Source of the DNA: Pseudodesulfovibrio aespoeensis Aspo-2
Lineage (GTDB): Bacteria; Desulfobacterota; Desulfovibrionia; Desulfovibrionales; Desulfovibrionaceae
Direction of reading: 5' to 3'
Assembly: GCF_000176915.2 (NCBI RefSeq)
Contig: NC_014844.1
Location: 3,224,001 to 3,288,000 of the forward strand
DNA: 64,000 nucleotides
Position numbers and translations under genes: made by a program. Below are positions 9,217 to 18,234 of the stretch, piece after piece; position 1 is the stretch's first letter; every line of letters begins with the position of its first letter. The notes beneath the pieces are model-generated. The model was not told the origin of the DNA. It searched no databases and saw only the letters and a list, made by a program, of their open reading frames with translations.

Positions 9217-9321
9217 GGCCAAGAAGCTGATCAAATCGCGCTGCTCCCGAATCAAGTCCTCCGCTTCGCTCCGTCCGTGATTCGAAAGAGCCGCAGCTTG
9301 CGATTTGTCAGCTTCTAGGCC
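9217..9321. repeat. 105-base nested palindrome (candidate structured RNA)
   Basis: The outer arms 9217-9239 and 9300-9321 pair at about 21 positions with one mismatch and one bulge (GGCC.AGAAGCTGA.CAAATCGC). Inside, GCTGC (9240-9244) pairs with GCAGC (9293-9297), and CGAATCA (9248-9254) pairs with TGATTCG (9278-9284). The apical loop is about 23 bases. The nested complementarity is seen directly; the function is unknown. Confidence 0.65.
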
Positions 9322-9454
9322 TTAGGAGGCTTAAGGGCTGGGACGGACGAAAGATGAAAAGACAGTGGCCGCAATGGGATGGTCTGCGCTCTTCATGTCC
9401 CACCTAGCCACACCATCCCCGCTCTCCCTCTCGTCAGCCCCGCAATGGGCGGGA

Positions 9455-9567
9455 GCGTCGAGGCACCAGTTGCCTCGGCCTGCGGCCAGGGCGAAACCCG
9501 GCGGAGGCGGAGTCTTCGACGCCGACAACTGTTTCGCCAGCGGGTCGAGGCTACTGGTGTCCGACGC
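9455..9567. repeat. 113-base nested palindrome (candidate structured RNA)
   Basis: GCGTC (9455-9459) pairs with GACGC (9563-9567); the 14-mers 9464-9477 and 9546-9559 (CACCAGT.GCCTCG) pair at 13 of 14; GGCGAAAC (9490-9497) pairs perfectly with GTTTCGCC (9531-9538); and CGGCG (9499-9503) can pair with CGCCG (9520-9524). Loops separate the stems, giving a multi-stem hairpin. Confidence 0.65.
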
Positions 9568-9605
9568 GGGAGACCCGATCACACATTCTTAAAAAGCGGT
9601 TTTTG

Positions 9606-9637
9606 CTTACTTTTGGCCGCTTTGGCCCAAAAGTAAG
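9606..9637. repeat. Palindrome B: 11-bp perfect inverted repeat with 10-base loop
   Basis: CTTACTTTTGG (9606-9616) is the reverse complement of CCAAAAGTAAG (9627-9637). It shares the inner arm TTTTGG/CCAAAA and the 10-base loop length with palindrome A at 7846-7881, so the pair brackets the IS110 interval. Confidence 0.65.
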
Positions 9638-9802
9638 TCGCAACGGAGGAGCGAAATCCCCCCATACTCTTCATCCCGCCAAAGGCGGCTTCCTTATTCC
9701 TCTTCCTCTTTCCCTCCCCTCAACACACCCCACCACATGAGGGCTTCAAATCCATCCCGACTTGCTGTACTACGGTGAACGAATCGAACCGAGGAGACCT
9801 TG

Positions 9803-11080
9803 ATGCTTGATCTCAAATTGATGCAAAAGACCCCGGACCTGGTCCGGGAAAGCCTGAAAAAACGCGGCTCGAAAATCGACGTGCAGGAATTCCTGACCCT
9901 CGACGAACGCCGCAAGAGCCTCATCGCCGAAGGCGAAACCCTCAAGGCCGAGCGCAACGCCGCCGGGCCTGAAATCGCCAAATGCAAAAAATCCGGCCAG
10001 GACGCATCTGCCCTGCTCGCCCGGATGGCCGAAGTCTCCGAGCGGGTCAAGACCCTGGACGCCGAGCTGACCGAGGTCGAGACCGCCGAGCGCGACTGGC
10101 TCATGTCCGTGCCCAACATGCCGCACGAGTCCGTGCCCGTGGGCGCGAGCGAGGCGGACAACCCGGTGGTGCGCTCCTGGGGCGAGAAGCCGGTCATGGA
10201 TTTCGAGCCCAAGGAACACTGGGAGCTTGGCACGGCCCTGGGCGGCCTGGATTTCGAGCGCGCGGCCAAGCTGGCCGGTTCGCGCTTTGCCTTGAGCTTT
10301 GGCTGGTGCGCCCGGCTGGAGCGCGCCCTGGCCCAGTTCATGCTCGACACCCAGACCACGCTGCACGGCTACACCGAGGTCATCCCGCCCTACATCGTCA
10401 ACCGCAGGACCATGACCGGCACGGGCCAATTGCCCAAGTTCGAGGAGGACCTGTTCAAGCTTGAGGGCGTGGACTCTTTTCTCATCCCCACCGCCGAGGT
10501 GCCCCTGACCAACATCTATGCGGGCGAGGTCATCGACGAGGCAGCCCTGCCCGTCAAGTTCTGCGCGCATACGCCCTGTTTCCGTTCCGAGGCAGGCTCC
10601 TACGGCAAGGACACCAAGGGGCTGATCCGGCTGCACCAGTTCCACAAGGTGGAGATGGTCAACTTCGCCCACCCGGACACATCCTACGAGGCCCTGGAGG
10701 CCATGACCGCAGCAGCGGAAAAGATATTGCAGTTGCTCGGCATCCACTACCGGGTCATCGAGCTGTGTACCGGCGACATGGGCTTTGGCGCGACCAAGAC
10801 CTACGACATCGAGGTCTGGCTGCCCGGCCAGAACCAGTACCGCGAGATATCCTCCTGCTCCAACTGCGGCGATTTCCAGGCCCGCCGGGCGGACATCCGG
10901 TTCCGCTCGCCCGGGTCCAAAAAGAATCAGTACGTGCACACCCTCAACGGTTCGGGCCTGGCTGTGGGCCGCTGTCTGGTGGCGGTCATGGAGAACGGCC
11001 AGCGGGCCGACGGCTCCATCGTCATCCCTGACGCGCTCAAGCCCTACATGGGTGGCCTTGAGGTGGTTGAGGCCAAGTAG
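9803..11080 (+). CDS. serS: Seryl-tRNA synthetase
   Basis: Charges tRNA-Ser (and tRNA-Sec) with serine. The 425-residue product starts MLDLKLMQ, with the expected N-terminal antiparallel coiled-coil tRNA arm (residues 25-105), then a class II catalytic core: [36 protein letters not shown] (motif 2, in part) and a C-terminal motif 3 containing [13 protein letters not shown]. The ATG at 9803 sits behind GAGGAG; the TTG just before it is not needed. A terminator follows. Confidence 0.97.
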   Translation: MLDLKLMQKTPDLVRESLKKRGSKIDVQEFLTLDERRKSLIAEGETLKAERNAAGPEIAKCKKSGQDASALLARMAEVSERVKTLDAELTEVETAERDWLMSVPNMPHESVPVGASEADNPVVRSWGEKPVMDFEPKEHWELGTALGGLDFERAAKLAGSRFALSFGWCARLERALAQFMLDTQTTLHGYTEVIPPYIVNRRTMTGTGQLPKFEEDLFKLEGVDSFLIPTAEVPLTNIYAGEVIDEAALPVKFCAHTPCFRSEAGSYGKDTKGLIRLHQFHKVEMVNFAHPDTSYEALEAMTAAAEKILQLLGIHYRVIELCTGDMGFGATKTYDIEVWLPGQNQYREISSCSNCGDFQARRADIRFRSPGSKKNQYVHTLNGSGLAVGRCLVAVMENGQRADGSIVIPDALKPYMGGLEVVEAK

Positions 11081-11101
11081 GCGGGTGATTCCCATCGACA
11101 A

Positions 11102-11136
11102 AAAAGGCCGGAGCGCACATGCGTTCCGGCCTTTTC
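11102..11136 (+). terminator. Terminator after serS
   Basis: AAGGCCGGA pairs with TCCGGCCTT, preceded by an A run and followed by TTCCTTT, a typical intrinsic terminator. It may act in both directions because the following small gene is convergent. Confidence 0.75.
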
Positions 11137-11159
11137 CTTTGTGGACATAAACGGGCTGG

Positions 11160-11348
11160 CTATTCGTCGGAAGAGGCCGGGCTGTCCGGGGAAGCGGCAA
11201 AGGCGTCGATATCGCCGAGCACGGCGGCCACGGCAAGGGCCAATTCCGGGGGCATGTCCACCGAGGCGAATCCGGCCAGGAGTCTTTGCGGGTCGATGCC
11301 GTGCTCTCCGGCCAGGGCGCGGATGGAGTCTTCGAGGGGCTTGTCCAT
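11160..11348 (-). CDS. Small acidic hypothetical protein (62 aa)
   Basis: An open frame beginning MDKPLEDSIRALAGEHG and ending with an acidic serine-rich tail (SPASSDE). AAGGAAAT lies upstream of the ATG as a modest ribosome site. It begins 14 bases after the lipoprotein gene on the same strand, consistent with an operon. No family recognised; the length and acidic, alanine-rich composition make it a plausible but unproven gene. Confidence 0.5.
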   Translation of the reverse strand: MDKPLEDSIRALAGEHGIDPQRLLAGFASVDMPPELALAVAAVLGDIDAFAASPDSPASSDE

Positions 11349-11362
11349 GAATATTTCCTTGT

Positions 11363-11836
11363 CTACCGCGCGACCAGGAATCCCTTGAAACCGGCCTCGG
11401 TGCGCACATTCTCCGGCGCTGCCGCCTGATCGAGCTCCATCCTGGCGGCCCGGCCCACGAACGAGGCCGGGGTCTTGGCCACGATGCGCCATTTGCGGGC
11501 CGATTCCGAGGTGCAGACGAGGTCGAGCACCTCGGCGTCGCCCGAAGGCTCGATGGCCAGGACCGAGACCGCGCGGGTGATGACGCCTGCGGCCTCGTCG
11601 GACGAAAAGATCATCATGGAATACTGATACCCGGTGCCGAGGTTCTCCCACTTGACCGGGGTGCGGGTGGGCGCGGTGTCCAGGGCGTGGGCCAGATGGC
11701 GCACGTCATCGTCCTGCATGTAGTCGCCCACATATTCGGGCCCGCCCAGGTTGAAGGCGTCCAGGGTGGCCTGCTTGCATCCCAGGGGGAGCAGCGTCAA
11801 GGCCAGAAGGGTCAAAGCTGTGACAAAACGTTTCAT
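11363..11836 (-). CDS. Putative lipoprotein (157 aa)
   Basis: The N-terminus MKRFVTALTLLALTLLPLGC is a clear lipoprotein signal peptide with lipobox LPLGC, so the mature protein should be anchored by C20. The rest is soluble and contains one further cysteine near the middle (LVCTSES). The start is set by AGGAG eight bases upstream; an ATG eight codons earlier lacks a site. Fold and function are not recognised. Confidence 0.75.
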   Translation of the reverse strand: MKRFVTALTLLALTLLPLGCKQATLDAFNLGGPEYVGDYMQDDDVRHLAHALDTAPTRTPVKWENLGTGYQYSMMIFSSDEAAGVITRAVSVLAIEPSGDAEVLDLVCTSESARKWRIVAKTPASFVGRAARMELDQAAAPENVRTEAGFKGFLVAR

Positions 11837-11912
11837 GGTCGTCTCCTGTATGGCGCTCAACGATAGACCTTAGAGGACATTGGCGCGACAGGCAACTGAC
11901 ATATGAACGGGG

Positions 11913-11948
11913 AAAAAACACGGGGTCGGGACCATGCCCGACCCCGTG
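11913..11948 (-). terminator. Terminator after malic enzyme gene
   Basis: A perfect 12-bp stem, CACGGGGTCGGG (11919-11930) with CCCGACCCCGTG (11937-11948) and a 6-base loop. Read on the minus strand it is followed by six T residues, a textbook intrinsic terminator for maeB. Confidence 0.88.
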
Positions 11949-11968
11949 GGATCATGCGGAAGGCGAAT

Positions 11969-13288
11969 CTAGATGTCGTAGTTGAAGGAATCGACCACCA
12001 GCTTGGTGCGCGCCTTGGAGGCGGCCATGCGGGCTGTGAGGTCCTTCTTGTACTGTTCGAGGTCGAGCTTGATACCGGCCACGCCGGTGTCCATGGCGGC
12101 CTTGGCCACCGCCGGGGCCAGCCAGGTCAGCACGCGCGGATCAAGCGGCTTGGGGATGATGTAGTCGATGCCGTATTCCAGCGTGTCCACGCCGTAGGCG
12201 TCGCAGATTTCCTGGGCGACCGGCTCCTTGGCCAGGGCGGCCAGGGCCTCGGCGCAGGCAAGCTTCATCTCCTCGTTGATGATGACGGCCCGGCAGTCGA
12301 GCGCGCCGCGGAAGATGTAGGGGAAGCCGAGCACGTTGTTGACCTGGTTGGGGAAGTCGGACCGGCCCGTGCCCATGATGATGTCGGGCCGCACTTCCTT
12401 GACCGCCGGGTACGGAATCTCCGGGTCCGGGTTGGCGCAGGCGAAGATGATGGCATTTTTGGCCATGGTCTTGACCATGTCCTGGCTGATGGCGTCTTTG
12501 ACCGACAGGCCGAGGAACATGTCCGCGCCCTTCATGCAGTCGGCCAGAGAGCCGTGGTCCTTGGCCTGGGCGTAAGCCGCCTTGAAGGTGTTGAGGTCGG
12601 TGCGGCCCGCGTGGATCAGGCCGCGCGAGTCGAACATGAAGACATTCTCGCGCCTGACGCCCATGTGGACATAGAGGTTGGAGCAGGCGATGGCCGCCGC
12701 GCCCGCGCCCGAGACCACGATCTTGATGTCCTCGATCTTCTTGCCGGAAATCTCCAGGGCGTTGATGATGCCCGCAGCCGAGATGATGGCCGTGCCGTGC
12801 TGGTCGTCGTGAAAGACCGGGATGCCCATCTCCTTCTTGAGGCGGGTCTCGATCTCGAAGCATTCCGGAGCCTTGATGTCCTCAAGGTTGATGCCGCCAA
12901 AGGTGGGCTCAAGCATCTTGCAGAACGCCACGACCTCGTCCGGGGTCTTGGCGTTGATGTTGATGTCATAGACATCGATGTCCGAGAAAATCTTGAACAG
13001 GACGCCCTTGCCCTCCATGACCGGCTTGCCCGCCTCAGGCCCGATGTTGCCCAGGCCGAGCACGGCGGTGCCGTTGCTGACCACAGCCACAAGGTTGCCC
13101 TTGTTGGTGTATTCGTAGACTTTTTCCTTGTCCGCATGGATTGCCCGGCAGGCTTCCGCAACGCCCGGGGAATAGGCCATGGACAGGTGTTTCTGGTTGT
13201 CGCAGGGCTTGATGGAGATGACCTCCAACTTGCCCTTGCGCTTGGTGGAATGGTACCGCAACGCTTCTTCTTTCGTGAACAATGCCAT
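11969..13288 (-). CDS. maeB: Malic enzyme (oxaloacetate-decarboxylating malate dehydrogenase)
   Basis: Converts malate to pyruvate and CO2 with NAD(P)+ reduction. The 439-residue product is the short bacterial form without the phosphotransacetylase-like tail. Visible signatures are [29 protein letters not shown], a metal-binding FHDDQHGTA segment and the dinucleotide fold [11 protein letters not shown]. In sulfate reducers it would link C4 acids to pyruvate. AGGGAGG precedes the ATG; the gene stands alone with its own terminator. Confidence 0.94.
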   Translation of the reverse strand: MALFTKEEALRYHSTKRKGKLEVISIKPCDNQKHLSMAYSPGVAEACRAIHADKEKVYEYTNKGNLVAVVSNGTAVLGLGNIGPEAGKPVMEGKGVLFKIFSDIDVYDININAKTPDEVVAFCKMLEPTFGGINLEDIKAPECFEIETRLKKEMGIPVFHDDQHGTAIISAAGIINALEISGKKIEDIKIVVSGAGAAAIACSNLYVHMGVRRENVFMFDSRGLIHAGRTDLNTFKAAYAQAKDHGSLADCMKGADMFLGLSVKDAISQDMVKTMAKNAIIFACANPDPEIPYPAVKEVRPDIIMGTGRSDFPNQVNNVLGFPYIFRGALDCRAVIINEEMKLACAEALAALAKEPVAQEICDAYGVDTLEYGIDYIIPKPLDPRVLTWLAPAVAKAAMDTGVAGIKLDLEQYKKDLTARMAASKARTKLVVDSFNYDI

Positions 13289-13545
13289 GATCAGGCCTCC
13301 CTTGAAGCTATTTTGCCCAAGTGGTACGAGGGATTTTCAGTTTCAGTCAAGAACAATTTCCCTTGAACGCCAACATGTTCCGGCTGATATGGCCCCACCC
13401 TGAACCATGCCTGTCTGAGCGGCCAATCAATTCAGCCGGTTGAACGCCGGGCCGCTCCATGGCACACCAAACCAATCCGAAGCTCACCGGAAAGGGCCCG
13501 GTCCAGAATCGGCGGATCAGGGGAGGCGACGGCTCGGTCGACCGT

Positions 13546-14574
13546 TCAGGGAAGAAGCGCTTCCGGGATATCCAGCCCCTGCTCTTTCCAGAAGCGGACC
13601 GCGCCAGGGTGCAGGGGGATGGATATGCCCCGCAGCCCGGAGGAGACGGCCATGTCCCTGGCCGCGCTGTGCGCCATGCGGATTGCCTCAAGCCCCTCGG
13701 AAGAATAGACGGCCCTGAGACAGTCGTAGGCGGTCTCCTCGCCCATGTCCGCGCTGGCGCACTAGAGGGAGGCATCCTGGAAGGTCGCCACGTCCGCGTC
13801 CTGGCCCGCATAGGTGCCTGCCGGGATGGTGACCTCGGTGTAGAAGGGGTAGGCCTCGTAGAACCCGGATGCCACGGCCTCGGCGTGCAGGTCCACAAGC
13901 CGGACCGGCACCCGCGCGGCTGCCTCGATGATGGCGGAGTTGGGGTATCCCACCAGCAGCCAGAAGGCGTCCAGCCTGCCCTCGACAAAATCCGTGGCCG
14001 CCTGGGTGTAGCCCAGCCCCTTGGGGGTTAGGCTCTCCCAGAGTCCGAGATGGTTGAGGAACCGCTCGGCAGACAGGGCCGCTCCGGAGCCGGGGTTGCC
14101 TATGGCCACGGTCCTGCCCTTGAGATCACGGGCCGAGACGATGCCGGAATCGGCCCGGACCACGAGCTGGGCCGGAGCGCCGTAGAGGAAGGCGAGCGCC
14201 CGGACTCGGTCGTAGTGAGCCGGGTCCCCGGGCAGCGCGCCGGTGCGTCCCAGGAAGGCGTCGCCCGAATAGACGATGCCGAGGTCAACGGCGTCGTTGT
14301 TCAGGCTGCGCAGGTTCTCGACGGAACCTCCCGCGCCCTTGGGCGAAACCTCAAGATGCCCGTGCGCGTCGGCAATGACGCTCGCCATCTTGTTGGCAAA
14401 AAAGTTGAAGGTGCCGCCCGTTGGCCCGCCGCCAAAGGCGAGGTAGCGTTTCTGCGCCTTGGCGCCGGACGCGGCCTGTCCGGCGTCTTCGTCCATATCG
14501 GACGAGCAGCCCAGGGCCAGCAGCAGCGCTGCGACCGCCACAAGGGGGATAAGCCGTGTCAGCAAGCGTTCCAT
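13546..14574 (-). pseudogene. TAXI-type TRAP transporter binding lipoprotein, interrupted by one amber codon
   Basis: Reads as a TAXI-family solute-binding protein: lipoprotein signal ending LLLALGC, then AFGGGPTGGTFNFF, APAQLVVRADSGI and GNPGSGAALSAERF. At 13762-13764 an in-frame TAG stops it, but the same frame continues for about 71 residues to the family C-terminus (PLHPGAVRFWKEQGLDI) and ends at TGA 13546-13548. Aligned to the intact paralogue at 16956-17924, the TAG falls exactly on a leucine, and TTG to TAG is one base change. GGAGG precedes the ATG at 14574. Either a recent nonsense mutation, a sequencing error or a shortened gene. Confidence 0.8.
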
Positions 14575-14759
14575 ACGTCCTCCAATGCATGAGCCGGGCA
14601 GGGACAAAGCGCGATCACCCGTTGCGACCGCCTCGGCGCACCCTGAAGCAGGTGGCGCACCGTTGATTATTACACCACCGGGCAGAAAAGCACAACGCGC
14701 CGCAGTGTCACGGAAACAGACCGGGGCGGGCCGGGCGCGCTTGTCGGCAGGAAGTGAAA

Positions 14760-14784
14760 GGCCCGGAGCAACGCGCTCCGGGCC
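14760..14784 (-). terminator. Hairpin after TRAP permease gene
   Basis: GGCCCGGAGC (14760-14769) pairs perfectly with GCTCCGGGCC (14775-14784) across a 5-base loop. On the minus strand it is followed by TTTCACTT, a weak U tract. It separates the permease from the upstream end of the interrupted binding-protein gene. Confidence 0.55.
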
Positions 14785-14797
14785 GTGTGTTTGCGCG

Positions 14798-16726
14798 TCA
14801 GACCGCCGAGGGCAGCAGCCGCCGCTTGAGAGGCCCGTACCAGATGCCGCTCAGGAACCAGGCATAGGCAAAGACCGCCAAGGCTATCGCCGGGAACCAG
14901 AGGGATATCTCCAGCCGCGAGGCGTCCAGGGAGAAGGCCGGGACGTAGGCGAACAGGAACGGAGCCAGATACAGGAACTTGGCGAACTTGAACGAGGTGA
15001 ATGCCGTGCGCCACATGTTGGCCCCGGCAATGGTGGCGCCCGCAAAGGCGGCGATGCACACCGGCGGGGTGATGTTGGAATCCTGCGACAGCCAGTAGAC
15101 GATCATGTGGGCGGCCAGCTCGTTGACGCCGAGATGGGTCAGGGCGGGCACGGCCACCACTGCGGTGATCAGGTAGGCCGCCGTGACCGGCACGCCCATG
15201 CCCAGGATGAGCGAGGCCAGGGCAATCAGGAAGATGGTCATGATCAGGTTGCCGTCGGCCAGATCGATGACGATGTCGGCAAAGGTGAGGACCAGCCCGG
15301 AGTAGGTCAGCACGCCGATGATGATACCGATGACGCCCACCGTGGCGCCGATCTTGAGAGAGTTGATGGTGCCCATGCGCGCGGCCACCACAAAGCCCTC
15401 CACCTCGCCCTTCATGCCGCGCAGGGTCTGCCTGCGCACGACAAAGACGATGGCCGAGGCGACCAGACCGTACACGAGCAGAATCCGGCCTGACATGTAG
15501 GGCTTGACCGCGGCCACGACGTCCGGCCCCGCCGCCATCCCGGCCAGCTTGACCAGCCAGGGGCAGACGACCATGAAGCTCATGATCAGCAGGATGGTGG
15601 GGTCGATGGGCTTGCTGTCGCCCTTGAAGGAGAGGGCGATGCAGGAGGCCAGGCCGATGATGGCCGAGTAGCCCGGCGAATAGCCGGCCAGCATGAAGAC
15701 CGTGATCAGGACCAGAGGCAGGATGTAGAACCATTCCTTTCTGAATATCTCCATGGCGCTGTACTTGTAGCGCTCGCCCACCACGTTCTCCTTCTTGGCC
15801 TCGTAGTGCACCATGACGAAGACCGAGAAGAAATACATCAGGGCCGGAAAGATGGCCACCAGCATGATGTACGAATAGGGCAGGCCGGTCATCTCGGCCA
15901 TGATGAACCCGCCCGCGCCCATGATCGGAGGCATGAACATGCCGCCGATGGAGGCGGCGGGCTCAATGGCGCCCGCCACATGGGGCTTGAACCCGGCCTT
16001 TTTCATCATCGGGATGGTGAAGGTGCCGGTGGACACGGTGTTGGCGATGGCCGAGCCGGAGATGGAACCGAACAGGCCCGAGGCAATGACCGCGACCTTG
16101 GCCGGGCCACCGATCTTGTGGCCCACCGCGGCCAGGGGGAAATCGATGAAGAACTTCTGCGCCCCGCACTGCTCAAGGAAGGCCCCGAAGAGTACGAACA
16201 GGATGATGTAAGTGGCGAGCACGTTGGCCATGATGCCGAACACGCCGTCGCTGCGGTAGAAGAGCGAGGTGCACAGGTCCGGGAAGCTTGCCCCGGCATG
16301 GGCCACCAGCTCCGGCATGTGCGCCCCGTACATGCCGAAAAGCAGCATCAGCACGCCGATGAGCACAAAGATGTTGCCCACCACCCGGCGGGCCAGCTCC
16401 ACGCCGATGAGCACGCCGATCATGGCCATGGCCTTGTCCGTGTCGTTTTCAATGCCGGTGCGGTAGTTGATGGCCTCGAAGTTCATGATCCAGTAGCCCA
16501 CCGAGACCACCGAGGCGGCCATGAGCAGATAATCGAGGATGCGGAAAATCAGGTGTTTCGACTTGTAGATCAGAAAGACGAGAACATAGGTGATGATGAC
16601 GTAGATGCCGCGATGGTACTGGGTGGCCGCCGGTTCGAACACGGCAGACCATGAATAGAACAGGACCAGTGCCACAGACAGGAAATCAAAGAGATATTGC
16701 TCTATCCGGGATAATTTGTCGTACAT
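14798..16726 (-). CDS. TRAP transporter permease, fused small and large membrane subunits (TAXI type)
   Basis: A 642-residue polytopic protein forming the sodium-coupled TRAP translocation pore, with DctQ- and DctM-like parts fused as usual for TAXI systems. Many hydrophobic helices are visible, with conserved DctM-like segments around GLFGSISGSAIANTVSTG and FMPPIMGAGGF and a second repeat near ILGMGVPVTAAYLI. The ATG at 16726 (MYDKLSRIEQYL) is chosen by protein start, but its ribosome site is weak. It follows its binding-protein gene by 229 bases. Confidence 0.9.
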   Translation of the reverse strand: MYDKLSRIEQYLFDFLSVALVLFYSWSAVFEPAATQYHRGIYVIITYVLVFLIYKSKHLIFRILDYLLMAASVVSVGYWIMNFEAINYRTGIENDTDKAMAMIGVLIGVELARRVVGNIFVLIGVLMLLFGMYGAHMPELVAHAGASFPDLCTSLFYRSDGVFGIMANVLATYIILFVLFGAFLEQCGAQKFFIDFPLAAVGHKIGGPAKVAVIASGLFGSISGSAIANTVSTGTFTIPMMKKAGFKPHVAGAIEPAASIGGMFMPPIMGAGGFIMAEMTGLPYSYIMLVAIFPALMYFFSVFVMVHYEAKKENVVGERYKYSAMEIFRKEWFYILPLVLITVFMLAGYSPGYSAIIGLASCIALSFKGDSKPIDPTILLIMSFMVVCPWLVKLAGMAAGPDVVAAVKPYMSGRILLVYGLVASAIVFVVRRQTLRGMKGEVEGFVVAARMGTINSLKIGATVGVIGIIIGVLTYSGLVLTFADIVIDLADGNLIMTIFLIALASLILGMGVPVTAAYLITAVVAVPALTHLGVNELAAHMIVYWLSQDSNITPPVCIAAFAGATIAGANMWRTAFTSFKFAKFLYLAPFLFAYVPAFSLDASRLEISLWFPAIALAVFAYAWFLSGIWYGPLKRRLLPSAV

Positions 16727-16901
16727 TGCGCACTCGCGACTGCCGCACGGGCAGTGGTTGAAACAGTGAAGCCACGCCGCATGGCCCGCGCGCCGACCAG
16801 CGGCAAGGGCCGACAAGCCGGTGCGCCGCGCGGATTCCGGCGGCGGTCACGAGGCAGGGCCGCCAAGGCAGACCCCAGCCCCATGAAGGGAGCCTGGAAG
16901 G

Positions 16902-16927
16902 CGGGCAGGGCTCGCGCCCCGCCCGCA
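16902..16927 (-). terminator. Candidate hairpin between TRAP binding-protein and permease genes
   Basis: GCGGGC (16902-16907) pairs with GCCCGC (16922-16927) and two further inner GG/CC pairs are possible. No strong U tract. It may partly terminate after the abundant binding protein. The remaining 16727-16901 holds no other visible feature. Confidence 0.3.
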
Positions 16928-16955
16928 TGGCCGACAGGGTAACAAGGAATCGCGG

Positions 16956-17924
16956 CTACTTGAGGACGCCCATCTCCTTCCAGAACCTTTCGGCACCGGG
17001 GTGCAGGGGGGTGGCGGCGGGGTTCACACCCAGCAGGCCGTCCTTGACGCTCATGACATCAAAGCTTTTCTTCTGCTCGACCATGTGCTTGAGCCCGGCG
17101 TCGGACCAGATGGCCTTCATCAGTTCGTAGACATGGTCCGCATCGACACTGGCGTTGGTGACCAGCAGGGCGGAGTCGGAGAAGGACGGGGTGTCATGGT
17201 CCACGCCGCGGTAGGTTCCGGCGGGAATGGTCACCTTGCCGAAGTAGGGATATTTTTCAAAGTAACCGGACGCCTCGGCGTCGGCGGCCACGTTGATCAG
17301 GTCGATGTCGTTGGTCTGGGCGGCCATCATGACCGCGCCAGCCGGGGCGTTGGTCAGCAGCCAGAAGGCGTCGAGCTGCTCGTTGCCAAAGGCCTGGGCC
17401 GCATCGTCGTAGCCCATGGCGTTGCGCTCGATCTTGTCCCAGACGCCCAAGTGGGTGAAGAAACGTTCACAGTTGGCGAACGCGCCGGAGCCCGCGTTGC
17501 CCACGCCCACCTTTTTGCCCACCAGATCCTTGGTGGTGTTGATGCCCGCACCCTTGCGGACCACAAGCTGGGCCGGGGCACCGAAGAGATAGCCCATGAC
17601 CCTGATGTTGTCATATTTGTTGGGGTCGCCGGTCATCATGCCGTTGCGGCCCAGGTAGACCTCGCCCGCATACACGGTGCCGAACTGGACCCGCCCCGCG
17701 TTGACGGTGCGCAGGTTTTCGGTGGAGCCGCCGGAGGACTGCGCCTTGATGGAGAAGTCCGGGTTGTCCTTGATGGGGTCGTAGACCTGGACGGCGTTGG
17801 CCACCACCTGGAACGTACCGCCAGCCGGGCCACCGCCGAATACGTAGCGTTTCTTCGCCTCAGCCGAATACGACATGCCGAGCACCACGAACAGGGCCAG
17901 GGCAATGGGCAGAATCCGTTTCAT
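16956..17924 (-). CDS. TAXI-family TRAP transporter solute-binding protein
   Basis: A periplasmic binding protein of 322 residues that captures a substrate (probably a small carboxylate or amino acid; not determinable here) for the adjacent TRAP permease. It has a Sec signal (MKRILPIALALFVVLGMSYS then AEA), then YVFGGGPAGGTFQVV, SSGGSTENLRTVNAG, APAQLVVRKGAGI and GNAGSGAFANCERFF. GGAGG lies seven bases before the ATG at 17924; an open frame extending to 18074 is ignored. It is the intact paralogue of the interrupted gene at 13546-14574. Confidence 0.92.
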   Translation of the reverse strand: MKRILPIALALFVVLGMSYSAEAKKRYVFGGGPAGGTFQVVANAVQVYDPIKDNPDFSIKAQSSGGSTENLRTVNAGRVQFGTVYAGEVYLGRNGMMTGDPNKYDNIRVMGYLFGAPAQLVVRKGAGINTTKDLVGKKVGVGNAGSGAFANCERFFTHLGVWDKIERNAMGYDDAAQAFGNEQLDAFWLLTNAPAGAVMMAAQTNDIDLINVAADAEASGYFEKYPYFGKVTIPAGTYRGVDHDTPSFSDSALLVTNASVDADHVYELMKAIWSDAGLKHMVEQKKSFDVMSVKDGLLGVNPAATPLHPGAERFWKEMGVLK

Positions 17925-18096
17925 GTTTCCTCCTTGGACCGCAATAATGTTGGATTGGACCGCAACTCTTTCTGCCAGACACAGTGTGATCAGGCAAAAA
18001 ACACCCAGGTCGGATGGGACTCCAACCGGTAGCATGTTGTGGCACAGAACGACAAATGTTTCAACGCATTTCATAGAGCGCGGCTATCGCCACACG

Positions 18097-18117
18097 TTGA
18101 ATTGTATAGAGATTCAA
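18097..18117. promoter_or_regulatory. Interrupted palindrome TTGAAT-N9-ATTCAA
   Basis: TTGAAT (18097-18102) and ATTCAA (18112-18117) are perfect inverted repeats in an AT-rich segment upstream of the TAXI binding-protein gene. Could be a regulator site; no regulator identified. Confidence 0.3.
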
Positions 18118-18181
18118 TATCATTGCCTTTTGACGGAGCAATCAGTCAGACGGACTGCGCAGCCGATGGCCCGCCCAAGAC

Positions 18182-18197
18182 TTGACTGACCAGTCAA
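18182..18197. promoter_or_regulatory. TetR-type palindromic operator, copy 1
   Basis: TTGACTGACCAGTCAA is a perfect 7-bp inverted repeat around a 2-base centre, the shape and length of many TetR-family operators. A second copy lies 53 bases downstream. No TetR gene is present in the window. Confidence 0.6.
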
Positions 18198-18234
18198 TCA
18201 CAGAACCCGGCATGCACCTTGGCGTGGCAGTGCA

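Larger units (their letters stand above)
9020..9802. other. 783-base gene-free interval rich in long palindromes
   Basis: No convincing gene is present; short open frames have no ribosome site or recognisable product. The interval contains two nested palindromes of 105 and 113 bases (9217-9321 and 9455-9567) and palindrome B (9606-9637). The left part (9020-9116) may be the non-coding right end of the IS110 element. Confidence 0.6.

Noticed and set aside
13762..13764. TAG read as pyrrolysine
   Set aside because: The residue is leucine in the paralogue, no PYLIS-like context or pyl genes are visible, and this protein family is not known to use it.
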